A DNA stretch of 64,000 nucleotides from Monodelphis domestica (taxonomy: Eukaryota; Chordata; Mammalia; Didelphimorphia; Didelphidae). A model generated the notes under the pieces. It saw only the letters and a list, made by a program, of their open reading frames with translations, was not told the origin of the DNA and made no database searches. This document shows, in pieces, positions 12,151 to 25,330 of this stretch (position 1 is the first letter of the stretch; each line of letters begins with the position of its first letter). The stretch spans positions 428,103,957 to 428,167,956 of the forward strand of contig NC_077228.1 of the NCBI RefSeq assembly GCF_027887165.1, read 5' to 3'. The translations under genes and the position numbers were made by a program.

Positions 12151-13384
12151 TTGCCAATTCTCAAGGTTCCGTAGTACTTCATTACATGTATATACTACAA
12201 TCTATTTAACCATTCCCAATCAACTGAAAAACTAGACACATTTTGGAAGAAACAAATGAGCAATAAATGTCAATAAAATATGGTGAAGAAGACACAAATG
12301 AGAACACCCACAATTAAAACATAGCTTAAAAGAACTTTGAGTAAAATTTTTCAACTCAGAAAAAAAAATCTTCACAGTACAATAGCCATAAACTCAGTAG
12401 AGAAGAGGGAATATGTATTTATTTTTTCCACGGGAATCAGCAATTTTGAAGTCTATCACTCTTTAAATCCAGCATCTGTTAATGCTTAAAGCAATTCATA
12501 GTTTTCCTCAGAGCACATGATTTTGGACAAAGGCAAGAACAAAACAAAAATGCCCCCAAATGAGCCAGAGAGCTGTTTGCACAAAACTCAATCTGTTGAT
12601 TTTCTTAGTTATCAGTTTAAAATCAATAATGCCTCATTTTCCCTTTCCAAAACTTTCTGGCATGTTGTTTTATATTTTTCCCTTCAAATGATATTATAGT
12701 TATGCTAATCCTTTTGCCATTTTCATGCTTGTTTCTTGGCAGAACCCAGTGCTTGCTCCAGTGTTCTGAATTGTTATTTAAATGTTTCCAACATCTCTAA
12801 CACATGGATAATTAGAAAACCTATAATTCTGATACATATTGTCATTTACTGTCTCTTGTGGTATGTTAAAATTAGAAAAAACTAAAACCTGTATTTTACA
12901 GAGGATGTCTTATGACCAACAGGACAGCTAATTTTTTTATCTTTAAATATCTGACCTCATCTTAAGATCAGGAGGTCAACTCAGTGAACCTCTGGAGGTT
13001 CTTTTCAGGTTTGGTGAATTTGTAGTGCTTACTATTCTGTTATTGAAGTACAGTACTGGAAATGTTTGATATTTTTCTTTAGAAAGACAGAATAAAATCA
13101 ATAAACTAGTAGGTGATTACAAAAAGTTCCTTGAAAATTAATACAAAATCAACATAAAATGCACTAACAAATTCTATACTATCATCTTTCTTATATTGTA
13201 AGGCAATCTTTGATTTTTATTTTGAGTAAAGTTTTTTTTTTCCAGTTACCATGTCCCTTTGGAATGTTAGAAAATATGGTGAAATAAAAAAAAAACACTT
13301 TAAATCCAGTAACACTAAGTTTATGATTTTTCATTTGCTATTCCCCATCTCTGAAATGCTTTTTCCTCATCTCAATTTTCTAGC
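12151..13384. other. Unassigned DNA with a small L1 scrap
   Basis: At about 12165-12235 an antisense L1 scrap is seen ('actacaatctatttaaccat', 'tcccaatcaactg'). The remainder has no recognised gene or repeat and only frames of about 60 residues. Confidence 0.45.
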
Positions 13385-14210
13385 TTCCATATTTCCTCCA
13401 AGACTCAGCTGAAGAGAAAATGCTCCAAATCAGCAAATTAAAACAACTCTTAGGTACCATCTCATACCTATCAGACTGACTAATGTGACAAAAAAGAAAA
13501 ATGATGAATATTGGAGAGAATGTGAGAAATTGGGACACCAATACACTGTTGGAGGAGCTGTAAACTGATACAACCATTCTGAAGAGCAATTTGGAACTAT
13601 GCCCAAGGGGCCATCAAACTGTGGATAACCTTTGACTCAGCAATTACCTCTACTATATCCCACAGAGAACAGATATGGGGGGAAAGGACCTACTTGTACA
13701 AATATATTTATAGCAGCTCTTTTTTGTGTTGGCCAAGAACTGGGAACTGAAGGGTTGTCCATCAATTGAGGAATGACTGAACAGGTTATGGTATAAAATT
13801 GTTATGCAATATTATTGTCCCATAAGAAATGCTTGATCACAAAAAATCCCAGAAAAATCTAAATGAAGTGATACAAAGTGAAGTGAGCAGTGTATGATGA
13901 TAAATTGTGAATGATGTAACACTGATAAACAATGCAAGGACCCAAGACAACTCTAAGGAACTCATAAAAAGGCTATAGAAGGAACTGTTGGAGTCTACAT
14001 GCAGATCAAAGTATACCATTCTTTTCTTCATTCCTTCCGTGAATTTTCCTCTAGTGTAAACATTTCTATCATAATACCTGTCCTCTGGAGAGGGGGAGGA
14101 GCAGGAGGGTGGGAGAGAACATGAATTGAAAATTGTCAGAATATGATTGTTGAAAATTATATCGTGTAATTTGGAAAAAAAATTTAATTTAAAAAAAGAG
14201 TTCAAACCTC
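13385..14210 (+). mobile_element. Old L1 3' end (ORF2 C-terminus and 3'UTR)
   Basis: Sense order: 'accatctcatacctatcaga', 'acactgttggaggagctgta', 'caatttggaactatgcccaa', 'gtccatcaattgaggaatga', 'caaagtgaagtgagcag', 'aactctaaggaactcat' and an A-rich end. This is the L1 ORF2 tail (H..C zinc-knuckle region to the stop) plus 3'UTR. Many indels; no frame survives. Confidence 0.75.
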
Positions 14211-14299
14211 ACTCTTCTGAAGAAGTTCTTTCCTTGTCTTCCTGCCTGCTAGGGTCTTCTGTTTTAAGATTACCTTCCATTTATACAATATATCTTCTA

Positions 14300-14450
14300 T
14301 GTGTATAGAATTATATGATTGTTTTCTCTTTGAAATGTGAATTCCTTGCACTTAGAGACTATATTTTTACATTTAAAGACATATATCCCGAGTACTGTCT
14401 AGTACATATAAAAGGCTTTTTAAAATGCTTGTTGACTAACATAGTAGGCA
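14300..14450 (+). repeat. L2 LINE 3' tail fragment
   Basis: It follows the pattern 'tgtgaattccttgcacttag', 'cccgagtactgtctagtaca', 'aaaatgcttgttgactaaca' typical of L2 ends, with a decayed spacer. Confidence 0.55.
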
Positions 14451-15369
14451 CTTCATACAGTTTTGTTAAATTGAACTGCAAGGTAAAATGAATTGTCTTC
14501 TTCATTTTTCTGAAAAGCTCCTGCAGTCTACCAAATGCACAATTATAATTTTTTAAAATATTAATGTGATTAGTTCTGTGTGGAAATGATGCAGATTTTT
14601 TCATATTTTGTTTTGAAATACTATTAGGCCTTTCATCCTAGAATTCTAAATAACATTATGAATAGTATTTCCTTCATCCTAGAATATTCCTGTATAATTG
14701 ATGAGCACAAAATTATCATTTTCACTTTCTGTTATTCTAAAAATAAAGAAAATAAAGCACTGCTATGCTTTAAAATGACTTTTTTGTGACAAAACTTGAT
14801 GCACTGTACTTCCACACTAAATTAAAATTGATTAACATTCAATTCTTTTTTCTCAAGCTGTGCGATAGGGCATAGGACAAAACCCCATGTTATATAGAGC
14901 CTGATTTGTATGTAACATTGCATCAAATTTTTAGTGTAAGCAATTATTTGGAGTACATGACTGGATTAGTAATATATCTCCATTGTTTCAACGACACTCC
15001 ATGTTAATAATAATACCAGGCATTTGGATTTTATATTTTGTGTATAAGATATAAATTCTATACAAACATGCATCTATATTCATAAATATATATTTTCGAA
15101 ATACTTTGGTAGGTCTATGCTATCATCATTGTGGTTGCTCCCCTGTCTCATTGTTATAGATTACAACGATGACATCTTCCTTTGGATGGTTTTTGTCCTT
15201 GTTCTTACATAGATTCTCATAAAATAACTAGGAGCCCTTCCTCTCTTTTTTAATATTTGTGATACTAGTGCAGTGCTCAGGATTTTTATCTGTTATCCTT
15301 TTTTCTTGCTATAAGACGAGTCTACTTCTTTTTCTAATTATTTACTTCTTCAATTATATTCTTTTATGC
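14451..15369. other. Unassigned intergenic DNA
   Basis: AT-rich; no gene, repeat family or RNA gene is recognised. Confidence 0.5.
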
Positions 15370-15632
15370 TGTCAGTTAGGTGACATGGTGAATAGAGTGC
15401 CAGACCTGGAGTCAGGAATACTCATCTTCATGAGTTCAAAACTGGCCTCAGACACTTACTGACTGTGTGACCTTAGACAAGGCAAGTCACTTAACTCTGT
15501 TTACCTCAGTTTCCTCATCTGTAAAATAGGCCATAGAAGAAAATGGCAAACCAGTCCAGAATAATTGACAAGAAAACCCCCAAAGGGGTCACAAAGTATT
15601 GGAGATGACTGAAAATGACTGAACAACTAATT
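15370..15632 (+). mobile_element. CORE-SINE with RTE-like tail, near full length
   Basis: Head 'gttaggtgacatggtgaata', 'gagtgccagacctggagtca'; CORE 'ctcagacacttactgactgt', 'gtcacttaactctgtttacc', 'tcatctgtaaaat'; tail 'ccccaaaggggtcacaaagt', 'gactgaaaatgactgaacaa', which resembles RTE/Bov-B ends. It is the best example of this family in the window. Confidence 0.85.
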
Positions 15633-16830
15633 CCTTGTGTCACTTCTTCAGCATAGGACTGAATAGGAAATAAAATGCAGCCTAAATTCACACAGAACTA
15701 ATGTCTCCCTTGCCCTTTGATCATCTGCAGGCTTTATTTCTCAGAGACTATAGTGTTTGAGTATTTACATTTGCAGAGCACCAGCAAAATTATTGAGTTG
15801 AAATAATTGATCTTTGTCCTAACTAGGATTCATTAATGATATTGTAAAATTTCCAATATTCAATTTAGTCCTCTCTTTTTCTTATACAGGTGTCATTTCT
15901 ACATCATAGGGATTAAAGGGATGGTGTCCCCGTGATCTGGAAAATCCATATAAAATTTTCTGGCCTTCTCTTTAGAGCAGAGAAAAAGTCTGATTTTTTA
16001 AATGGGGTAATGACAGTTCTTTATTGTAAAATCTTAGTTAGTTATATGTTCTTAGGGTATATATTTTCTAAACTTTTTCTGTGCCATTTACTGGTCTTTG
16101 CATGTCATCTGTGACTTCTCAAAAAACTGCTCAAAGTTCCATGTAATTTCTTGTGCCTGACATTATGACACATATGACACATGCCTGACATACTCCAGAC
16201 ATATTAAAAACTTTGATGAGGAAAGCCATGATGTGGAAGGGATACCCATATTTGTTTTCAGACTGAATTTATGGTCCAGCTGCCATTCTCATCCCAAATA
16301 TATGTACCCATATAGTATAAACAGGTTGATCATAGGCAGACTGGATAATAGACATTTTGCATCCATTTAGCTCTTCTTGTAAGGACTGTTTGTCAAATCT
16401 CTTTTGAATAATCATGGATTGCCTTAAAGGATTTCTCATAATGATCCAGGTATTGATAGAATCTTCACAATATCATCTTAAAACAGAACTGCCTGATGGT
16501 TTCCCAATATATAGGGCATCCCTCTTCTATCTGAGACCTTATGGCAGTGAATACCTTTGTTAGGCATATATTTCCTTTTTCCAGCCTTACTTGACAATAA
16601 CTACCTCTGTTATTGTACTTATCAAGGAATTTTGCATTATTTAAACATATATAGAAGAGAATATTGATTGGAGGTTTTTCCTGGGATCCCTTAGATTTAA
16701 AGCTAGAATGGTCCGCAAATGTTAAGTCCCACTCTCATTTTACAGATGAGAAAAGTGAAACCAAGAGAAGTTTATTGGCTTGTTCAGTTTCACATAGCTA
16801 ATAAACTGTGGCAACAGTAATGAGATCAAT
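15633..16830. other. Unassigned, with one antisense MIR
   Basis: An antisense MIR/CORE-SINE fragment is visible at about 16690-16815 ('tcattttacagatgagaaaa', 'gtttcacatagctaataaac'). Nothing else is recognised. Confidence 0.5.
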
Positions 16831-18889
16831 AGTACAGTTCTTGGGGAAAGATGTGTCAATCAAGAACCTTGAGGGTCCATATAGGAGTCATGAAGTTTGT
16901 TATAATTTCTCTTGATCAATTGACATAAGAACAACAGAACTGATTGACTACATCATAAACTCCTCCCTGGAAGGCAGTGATTAGATCTAGGGTCATATAG
17001 TTTTACATGATCATTTGTGTATTAAAGAATCAATCTCTTTTTTTTAAGAGAAGATGGACTCATGTGACTCAGATGAATTCCTCTACTTCCACAGAAATAT
17101 TTTTAGTTGAATCTATTACTTTAGTCATTCCAATATCTCCAATTAAAACCCAAATAAGCCTCAATCCCATACCAGAATCCTCTATAGAGATTGGATGTGG
17201 GATTTTTTTTCACATCTATGCTATCAGGTCCCCAAATTTCTATAAATAGCTTATAGTTTATGAAATGTTTAAAGTTTGTAGAATGATTAAAGATTACTAC
17301 TGCAATGCCACAAGTTCCATACCATCCTTAGGTGAAGGGAAGCATAAGCATTGTTTTCACCAGCAAAAAAACTGACCTGTTCACTGGGACCCATGGAATT
17401 TCTAAAGGGAAAACTGACTTTCTCATAAGAGTAATTACAGTTAGTCCACCTAGACCTGTGATGCTATCAAAATTGCTCCCAAATTAACCCCAACTGGTTG
17501 CAATATGCATAAGATTGGCCAAGGGGATACATGCTGGCGACTGTTGTCATTTATCCCCTGAAAGAGACAAGCTTCAAAACATATGAACAGATTCCCTTTG
17601 CAATATTTGGAAAATCCAATGTGTAAGTAAAGGTTTTTTGGTACTCCTACATTAATAGTAGAAAAGCTGTGAGTTCTATGACTCCTGGGGAAAAAATGAA
17701 ATTGCTAAGGGGATTTCCATAACCTTGAGCTAGTAACTTTACTGAGTGGTGTTCTAGTTTTTATAGTCTCAAAGTTCCTTTTGAATTTGAAGGTTATTTG
17801 TTCACTTTTTAGTTTAGTGAATGTTATTGCCTTTGGCTCTATTTGCTTTTTAGAATTGTCAAGATGGAAGGTAACTAAAAGAAAGGAAATGAAAATCCCC
17901 TTTAAAAATGACTTTAGTCCCAAATTAACTATTGGTTGTGGGATGGAGTCATTTTCCATGACAGCCCTGGTGGACATGTTGACAAATCCAACATCCACTG
18001 GACCCAATAGTGCCAAGTGGATAGAGTGTATGTCCTACATTGGTACAAAGATTAACAATATTGAGCCTTTTCCAATTCTCCTTAGAGGAAGAGATTCAAG
18101 AGGGAAAGTGGAAAGGGAAATCTAGAGTTATAAAACCCGGAGTTAAAAATATAAAACCTAAAACAAATGTCATGAAAAAAAGTAACCAGTTTCCTATACG
18201 ATCCTTTGTTTCTATATTAGTAACATTACCTGGAGAAGAAACAATAGTTGAAAACAGTAGATTTAATCTAAACAAAATAATTATCCTGTAAATGTTTGCT
18301 TTCTTCTGCAAAACTCATCCCTTATCACACATTTTTACATAAGAAAGGTGTATCGAAGAATCCTTTTCTTCAATTTTGATTGTGTTGAGGGTAATCAATA
18401 ATATTTTAAATTGGTCATCCCAGGTGAGTTAAGTTTTACTGGTCCACTAGAAGTTATTTTTAATTTTTTAATATATTTTTACATGTTAATATAATTTTAG
18501 TAATAATTTTCTGAAATTCTATGATCCATTTTCTCCTTCCCTCCTGCCTTCCCCAAACAGCAGGTAATATGATACATTTTGTACATGTATTATCATATAA
18601 TACATATTTCCACGTTCATATTGTGAAAAAAGACATATATCACTTATACTAGAGAAAAATGCATGGAGGAAATAAAGTGAAGAATAGGTATGTCAATTGG
18701 AAGTTCTTAATGCAGACCTTATCTCCTGGATGAGAGTCATGTATGTAATTTAAAGTTCAAAGACCCACTCTATACTGCAGCTCATGCTTCATGGAGTTCC
18801 TTAAGTTGGCTTTGCAATTCCTGTATGTAACAGATATATATCCTGCTAATAATTATGTGTATATGGAAGAAAAAGGTTTCACAGTCCAT
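16831..18889. other. Unassigned; could be decayed mobile-element internal DNA
   Basis: Frames of 103 residues (minus, 17705-18016) and 114 residues (plus, 17781-18125) overlap, so at least one is chance. Neither matches a family I know. The stretch lies beside fossil LTR material and could be part of the same block, but I cannot show it. Confidence 0.3.
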
Positions 18890-19531
18890 GTGGAAACTGG
18901 GTACTACAAAGCAGCCCCCAGGAAGGATGGAAACACCCACTGAAACCCCCATAAGTGACTTTCATTATGAACATTCTCTTATTATTGGAATTGCTATGAT
19001 TATTATTCTTACTTAACCCCAGTTAAAATAGATGAGAGCAACATGTTTGCAGGGTTAATAAAGATGTCCCACTCTCTCCCTTCAGGATATTACCAGGAGA
19101 TCCTACTTACAAAATTAAACCTAAGGATTCTTATATACCCACTTAGAAAAGCCCCTCTTTTCTAAGCATATAAACTTCTGGCAAATATGTGCCCTGAATT
19201 CCCTAACCTATATCTGGGTCATGTTGATTCTACCCACTGATCCTGTCATTAGCAAAAGTGTTTCATTGACTATCTCCCCAGGCTTCCTGTCTCTTGTTAG
19301 GTTCCAAGGAAACATGTATGTTGAGAATGAAACTGTGTGCCAAGCAGATGTGTGATCATGAGGGTATAAAATAAAGCCAGACCTCAGTCAAGGCAGAATG
19401 GTTTATCCTATGAAACCTGTGCTGCAGGTTGAATGCAAAAGCTGTGTCCCATCCATCATTTCGTGACACCATCCCACCTCCAAGACCCTATCCCCCATGG
19501 GAGGCTGGCCCACCCCACAGCAACTAAATTC
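18890..19531 (+). mobile_element. Possible fossil LTR-like promoter segment
   Basis: A TATA-like 'gggtataaaataaagcc' at about 19365-19381 overlaps an AATAAA-type signal. It is followed by a pyrimidine- and GC-richer leader that stops abruptly at 19531, where another LTR starts. This order resembles U3-R-U5. I found no paired copy and no clear ends, so this is a weak inference. Confidence 0.22.
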
Positions 19532-20300
19532 TCTTGCCTCTTTAAAAACACCACTGACAGATTTCTAGAAGTCAAGATGGCTGCATAGAAGCAGCAAAAG
19601 TTCAGACCTCTGAAAACTCTTCCTTAATCACAAACTGAATGCTCCTAGGGGACTGAAAATCAAACCTAACAACAAGACAGAGCCAAGGAACCCTCCTACT
19701 GGACCCAATTCAAAAGGTACACCCCACAAAAGCCAATGTCTGAGAACATTCAGGTTTAAAGGGAAGGCAGAAGGAAGGTCCCAGGACCCCTTACTCCCCA
19801 CCTAGAGCGCTAAGCCTGCAGCGGAGCAGGAACCTCTGGTTGGGAAAAAGTGCTGGTCTGGAGGGTATACCTTGCGGGCAGGGCTGTGCCAGGCTCAGAG
19901 CATTGAACACTGGTGGCAGGGAAGGAGCTGGAGAGGGAGTGAAGAGCTGTCAGCCTGGTCAAAATGGCTGACATCCTCCATATTGTTTCAGCCTTCCTGG
20001 AGGTTTTGGCCACAGAGCACATCCTGGCCAACCCAGCTGAACTTAATCACATCAAAAGTCTTCAGAACTCAGGGAAGCCCAAGCTCCAACACCTCTACCC
20101 CACAGACTGCTGGACTTTAACCCAATCAAAAGCCTCCAGAGGACAGGGAAGCTCAAACTACAACACTCCTTCCCCACAGACTGCACTGAGAGATCTTCTG
20201 TCAAAGCTCCAAAAGGGGAGACTGACAAAAAAAACCCAAAACCAAAAAAATGAGAGGAGCAAGAACTCAGACAAATATGGGGAGGAAAGAAGGGGTAAAT

Positions 20301-21375
20301 ATGAGCAAACAACAGAAAAAGAAGAAAGAAATTACCACCAACAGCTTCTGTACAGGCAACGAACCAAGAACAAATGGAACAGAGGAGGAGGCAACCAATA
20401 AAACAGAAATTCTAGTGAATTGGATACAGGCTTTGGAAGAACTCAAAATGTAATTCAAAACACAATTAAGAGAGGCTGGAGACAATTGGGAAGAGAATTT
20501 AAAAACTAAGATAAGTCATCTGGAAACAGAAAATAGTGTCTTGAAAGCCAAAATCAACCAGCTTGAAAATGATGCAAAGTAGATGAAAGATAAGGCAAAG
20601 AAGATGAAAGATGAGATAAAGTTGATGAGAGATGAGGTAAAGAGAATGAAAGATGACCTCCAAAGAAAATCAGACCAGAAGGAGAAGGATGGCAAAAAAG
20701 CCAGGCATGAAATTTAGTCTTTAAGAACCAGAATACAGTAATCAAGTGACCTCACAAGGCAGCAGGACACTATAAAACAAAACCAAAAGAATGAAAAAAT
20801 TGAGGAAAATATGAATCATCTCATCCATAAAACAGAGGATTTAGAAAATCATTCAAGGAGAGACAATTTAAGGATCATTGGTCCACCAGAAGACCATGAC
20901 AAAAGAACAAGCCAGGACATAATACTACAGGAAATTATTAAAGAAAACTTCCCTGATATTCTAGAACAAGAGGGAAAAGTGGAGATTGAAAGAATCTACA
21001 GATCACCTCCTGTACTTAATCCCTAACTGACAACACCCATGAATGTTATAGCTAAATTCAAGAACTATCAGACCAAGGGAAAAGATATTACAAGCTGCCA
21101 AAAAGAAGTCAATCAGATACCACAATGAGGATAACACAGGATCTGGGTGCATCCACACTGAAAGACCTAAAGGCATGGAACATGATATTCCGGAAAGCAA
21201 GGGAACTAGCTCTACAACCAAGAATCAACAACCCAGCAAAACTGACTTAAAGGGGAAATTATGGTCATTCAACAAAATAGAAGAATTCCAAGAATTTGTA
21301 AAGAAAAGACCAGACCTGAACAGAATATTTGATGCTCAAACACAGAACTCAAGAGAATCATCAAAAGGTAATTAA
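20301..21375 (+). pseudogene. L1 ORF1 remnant (ORF1p)
   Basis: ORF1p is the trimeric RNA-binding chaperone of L1. The ATG at 20301 opens MSKQQKKKKEITTNSF. A charged heptad-like coiled-coil segment lies at about 20575-20700 (repeats of MKDEIKLMRDEVKRMKDD type). An RRM-like part follows at about 20860-20970 (NLRIIGPPEDHD, with the usual 'RRDNLRI' entry) and a C-terminal part ends SSKGN at 21375. In-frame stops after EELKM, in the coiled coil and after PVLNP, plus a shift near 21100, break it. Confidence 0.8.
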
Positions 21376-22089
21376 AAAGAGGAAAAAAGAAAAGAAAACA
21401 AAACAAAACAAAAAACCCTTTTTAAGAGACTCAATAAGTTAAAATGATATGTATCCCTATAAGAAAAGAGGTCATTGGTAACTCTTAAAAATTGTTATTA
21501 TCAACTGGGCAGCTAGAAGAATTACATTTAGAGGGAACAGTGACAAACTGTATAGGATGAAATGACAAGAAATAAATAGGTATATAGATATATGTATGCA
21601 TAAATGCATATATCTGTGTATATACAACTAGAGCTGAAAAATAGGTTAATACTAAAAGAAATGGGAAAAGAAACAGAAGGGGGTAAATTTATATGTCACA
21701 AAGAAGCTCATGGCAGGAGAGGGGAGAACATCAATACACTGGAAGGGTAAAGAGGTTGGATATAGGAAATACTTAACTCTTACATGCATTGAAATTGACC
21801 CAAAGAGGGAAGAACAATCCCATCCATTGGGACAGAGAATAGATTCACCCCCCTATAGGGAAATAGAAGGCTAACAAATGGACTGGTGGGGAGGGAAGCA
21901 GTAAAATGGAGGGAGAGGGTGGGGGTAGTTTTAGAAAGACTGCAAGGAAAATAAGAGGGGAATAAGAAGGGAGGGGGTAGAAAGGGAAGTAAAATAAGGG
22001 TGGCAACTAGGGGGATTGATTAAAAACAAACATTGGTATAGAAGGAAATAGTGAAAGAAGAAAAGGCAGGACCAGGAGTGGAAATCAAA

Positions 22090-24797
22090 ATGTTGGGAAA
22101 TACACAGCTAGTAATCATAACTCTGAATGTGAATGGAATGAAATCACCCATAAAACACAAGCAAATTGCAGAGTGGATTAGAATCCAAAACCCTACCATA
22201 TGCTGTCTACAAGAAACACACATGAGGAAGGTAGATACACATAGGGTGAAAGTAAGAAGAAAGAGCCAAATCTATTGAGCATCAACTGATAAAAAGAAGG
22301 CAGGAGTTTCAGTCATGATATCTGACAAAGCCAAAGTAAAAATAAAACTAGTTAAAAGAGATAGGGAAGGTAATTACATCCTGATAAAAGGCTGTAGAGA
22401 CAATGAGGAAATATCAGTACTCAACATGTATGCACCAAATGGCATAGCATCCAAGTTTCTAAAGGAGAAACTAGTGGATGTCAAGGATGAAATAGATAGA
22501 AAAACTATACTACTAGGAGACCTGAACCTTCCTCTCTCCAAACTAGATAAATCAAACAAAAAAAAAATGAGAAAGAAGAGACGTGAATGAAATCTTAGAA
22601 AAATTAGAGTTAGTAGATATGTGGAGAAAAATAAATAGGCAAAGAACTATTGATTTAATAAATAAGACTAGAAGCTGGTACTTTGAAAAACCAAATAAAA
22701 TAGACAAAGTACTGGTCAGTTTAATTTAAAAAAAAGGAAAGAAGAAAACCAAATTGACAGTAACCAAGATGAAAAGGGAGACTTCACCTCTAATGAAGAG
22801 GAAATTAAGGCAATCTTTAGAAACTATTATGCCCAATTATATAGCAACAAATATGGCAATCAGTATATATCTAAAATCATCAGCAAACATCATCTGCTAT
22901 GGGAATTAACTAGAATCCTTCTCAATAAGATCAGGAGTGAAACAAGGATGCCCATATCACCTCTATTATTTAACATTGTACTAGAAACACTAGCAGTAGC
23001 AATTAGAGAAGAAAAAGAAATTGAAGGTAATAAAATTGGCGATGAGGAGACCAAGCTATCACTCTTTGCAGATGATATAATGGTATACTTAAAGAATCCT
23101 AGAGAATCAACCAAAAAGCTGGTCAAAATAATCAACAACTTTAGCAAAGTTGTAGGATACAAAATAAATCCGCATAAGTCATCAGCATTTCTATATATCT
23201 CCAACCCATTTCATCAGCAAGAATTAGAAAGAGAAATTCCATTTAAAATCACCCTAGACAATATAAAATACTTAGGAATCTATCTGCCGAAACAAACACA
23301 GGAACTCTATGAACACAACCACAAAATACTCTCCATACAATTAAAACTAGATCTAAATGATTGGAAAAACATTGATTGCTCATGAGTGGGATGAGCTAAC
23401 ATAATAAAAATGACAATCCTATCCAAATTAATTTACTTATTTAGTGCCATACCCATTGAACTACCAAAAACTTTTTTTACTGGATTAGAAAAAAAACATA
23501 ACAAAGTTCATTTGGAAAAACAAAAAGGTCAAGGATATCCGGGGTAATCATGATGAAAAATGCAAAGGAAGGAGGACTTGCAGTCCCAGATCTCAAACTG
23601 TACTATAAAGCAGTTGTCAACAAAACAATTTGATACTGGCTAAGAGACAGAAGAAAGGAGGATCGGCGGAATAGACTTGGGGTAAATGACCTCAGCAAGA
23701 CAGTCCATGATAAGCCCAAAGATCCCAGTTTGGGGCACCAAAACCCACTATTTGATAAAAAATGTTGGGAAAATTGGAAGAGTGTATGGGAGAGATTAGG
23801 TCTTGATCAACATCTCATACCCTACACCAAGATAAACTCAGAATGGATGAATGACCTGAATATAAAGAAGGAAACTATAAGCAAATTAGGCGAACACAGA
23901 ATAGTATATTTGTCAGATCTATGGGAAAGGAAAGACTTTAAATCCAAGCAAGAGCTGGAAAAAAACCACAAAATGTAAAATCAATAATTTTGATTATATC
24001 AAATTAAAAAGTTTTTGTACAAATGAAACAAATGCATCCAAAATTAAAAGGGAAGCGACAAATTGGGAAATAATCTTATTACAAAAACCTCTGACAAAGA
24101 TCTAATTAGTCATATTTATAAACAGCTAAATCAATTGTACAAAAAATTCAAGTCATTCTAAAATTGATAAATGGGCAAGGGACATGAATAGACAATTTTC
24201 AGTTAAAGAAATCAAAACTATTAAAAAGCACATGAAAAAGTGTTCTAAATCTCTTATCATCAGAGAAATGCAAATCAAATTAACTTGGAGGTATCATCTC
24301 ACATCTAGCAGATTGGCTAACATGACAGCAAAGGAAAGTAATGAATTCTGGAGGGGGTGTGGCAAAGTCAGAAACTTAATGCATTGCTGGTGGAGTTGTG
24401 AATTGATGCAACCATTCTGGAGGGCAATTTGGAACTATGCCCAAAGGGTGCTAAAAAACTGTCTGCCCTTTGATCCAGCCATAGCACTGCTGGTTTTATA
24501 CCCCAAAGAGATAACCCCAAAGGAAGAAAAAAAGACTTGTACAAGAATATTCATAGCTATGCTCTTTGTGGTAGCAAAAAAAAAATGGAAAATGAGGGGA
24601 TGCCCTTCAATTGGGGAACGGCTGAACAAATTGTGGCAAATGTTGGTGATGGAATACTATTGTGCTCAAAGGAATAATAAAGTGGAGGAATTCCATGGGG
24701 ACTGGAACAACCTCCAGGATTTGATGCTGAGCGAGAGGAGAAGAACCAGGAGAACATTATACACAGAGACTGATACACTGTGGTACAACCGAATGTA
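22090..24797 (+). pseudogene. L1 ORF2 remnant (endonuclease / reverse transcriptase)
   Basis: ORF2p nicks DNA and reverse-transcribes L1 RNA. The start MLGNTQLVIITLNVNG leads into an APE-type endonuclease with the QETH motif and a later GDLNLPLS (GDFN-type) motif. After about 22600 most of the EN end and the N-terminal RT are deleted. RT resumes at 22948 with CPISPLLFNIVLE and the catalytic FADD motif (LSLFADDIMVYL). The C-terminal domain runs 24184-24797 with the cysteine/histidine segment around CWRGCG-type residues (here FWRGCGKV, MHCWWSCEL) to a stop after DTLWYNRM. Several stops and shifts; inactive. Confidence 0.85.
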
Positions 24798-25330
24798 ATG
24801 GACTTCTCCATTAGTGGCAATACAGTGACCCTGAACAACTTGGAAGGATCTATGACAAAAACCACTATCCACATTCAGAGGAAAAACTGTGGGAGTAAAA
24901 ACACAGAAGGAAAACAACTGCTTGAATACATAGATCAAAGGGATATGGTTGGGGATGTAGACTAAATGAATATCCTAATGGAAACATCAACACCATGGAA
25001 ATAGATTCTGATAAATGACACAAGTAATATCCAATGAAATTGTGTGTTGGCTGTGGGAAGGGTGGGTGGAGGGGAAGGATGGAAATAATGTGATTATTGT
25101 AACCAAGGTATAATATTCTAAATTGACTAAATAAACCAATTCAAATGGGGAAAAATAAATAAACAAACAAATAAATAAATAAGAACACCAATGGCAGCCG
25201 CCATTATAGGAAGAAGAGAGCATGAGAGGTGGGGCTACCCAAAATTTATATACTTCTTACATCAGCACATAATGTGAGGAAAGTGGGGTGCTGGGAGTTG
25301 TAGTTTTAGGGTACAGATCCTAATAAAACA

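Larger units (their letters stand above)
19561..25183 (+). mobile_element. L1 LINE, 5.6 kb, with 5'UTR, ORF1, ORF2 and tail
   Basis: The element has both ends. The 5' edge is 'tttctagaagtcaagatggc' and the 3' edge an (aaat)n/(caaa)n tail at 25151-25183. It is bracketed by a 14-bp target duplication, aacaccactgacag (19547-19560) and aacaccaatggcag (25184-25197). The order is 5'UTR (to about 20300), ORF1, a purine-rich spacer (about 21376-22089), ORF2, 3'UTR. It is shorter than a full marsupial L1 because ORF2 lacks most of the EN-to-RT middle. Stops and deletions make it inactive. It sits inside a retroviral LTR and so is younger than that LTR. Confidence 0.9.
19532..25330 (-). mobile_element. 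Fossil retroviral LTR (left copy), split by an L1
   Basis: Two pieces, 19532-19560 and 25184-25330, match the right LTR end at 30272-30442 across the L1 insertion. On the minus strand the LTR begins TGTTTTATTAGGATC at 25330, directly preceded by a polypurine run AGGGGAGGAT (25331-25340), which marks this as the 3' LTR of a minus-strand element. It differs from the right copy at roughly 22 of 140 sites, mostly transitions, so the insertion is old. The left part of the LTR is missing beyond 19532. Broken fossil. Confidence 0.65.

Noticed and set aside
17705-18125. Overlapping 103- and 114-codon frames as a gene pair
   Set aside because: They lie on opposite strands over the same bases, and neither shows a family motif. 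At most one could be real, and neither has supporting evidence.
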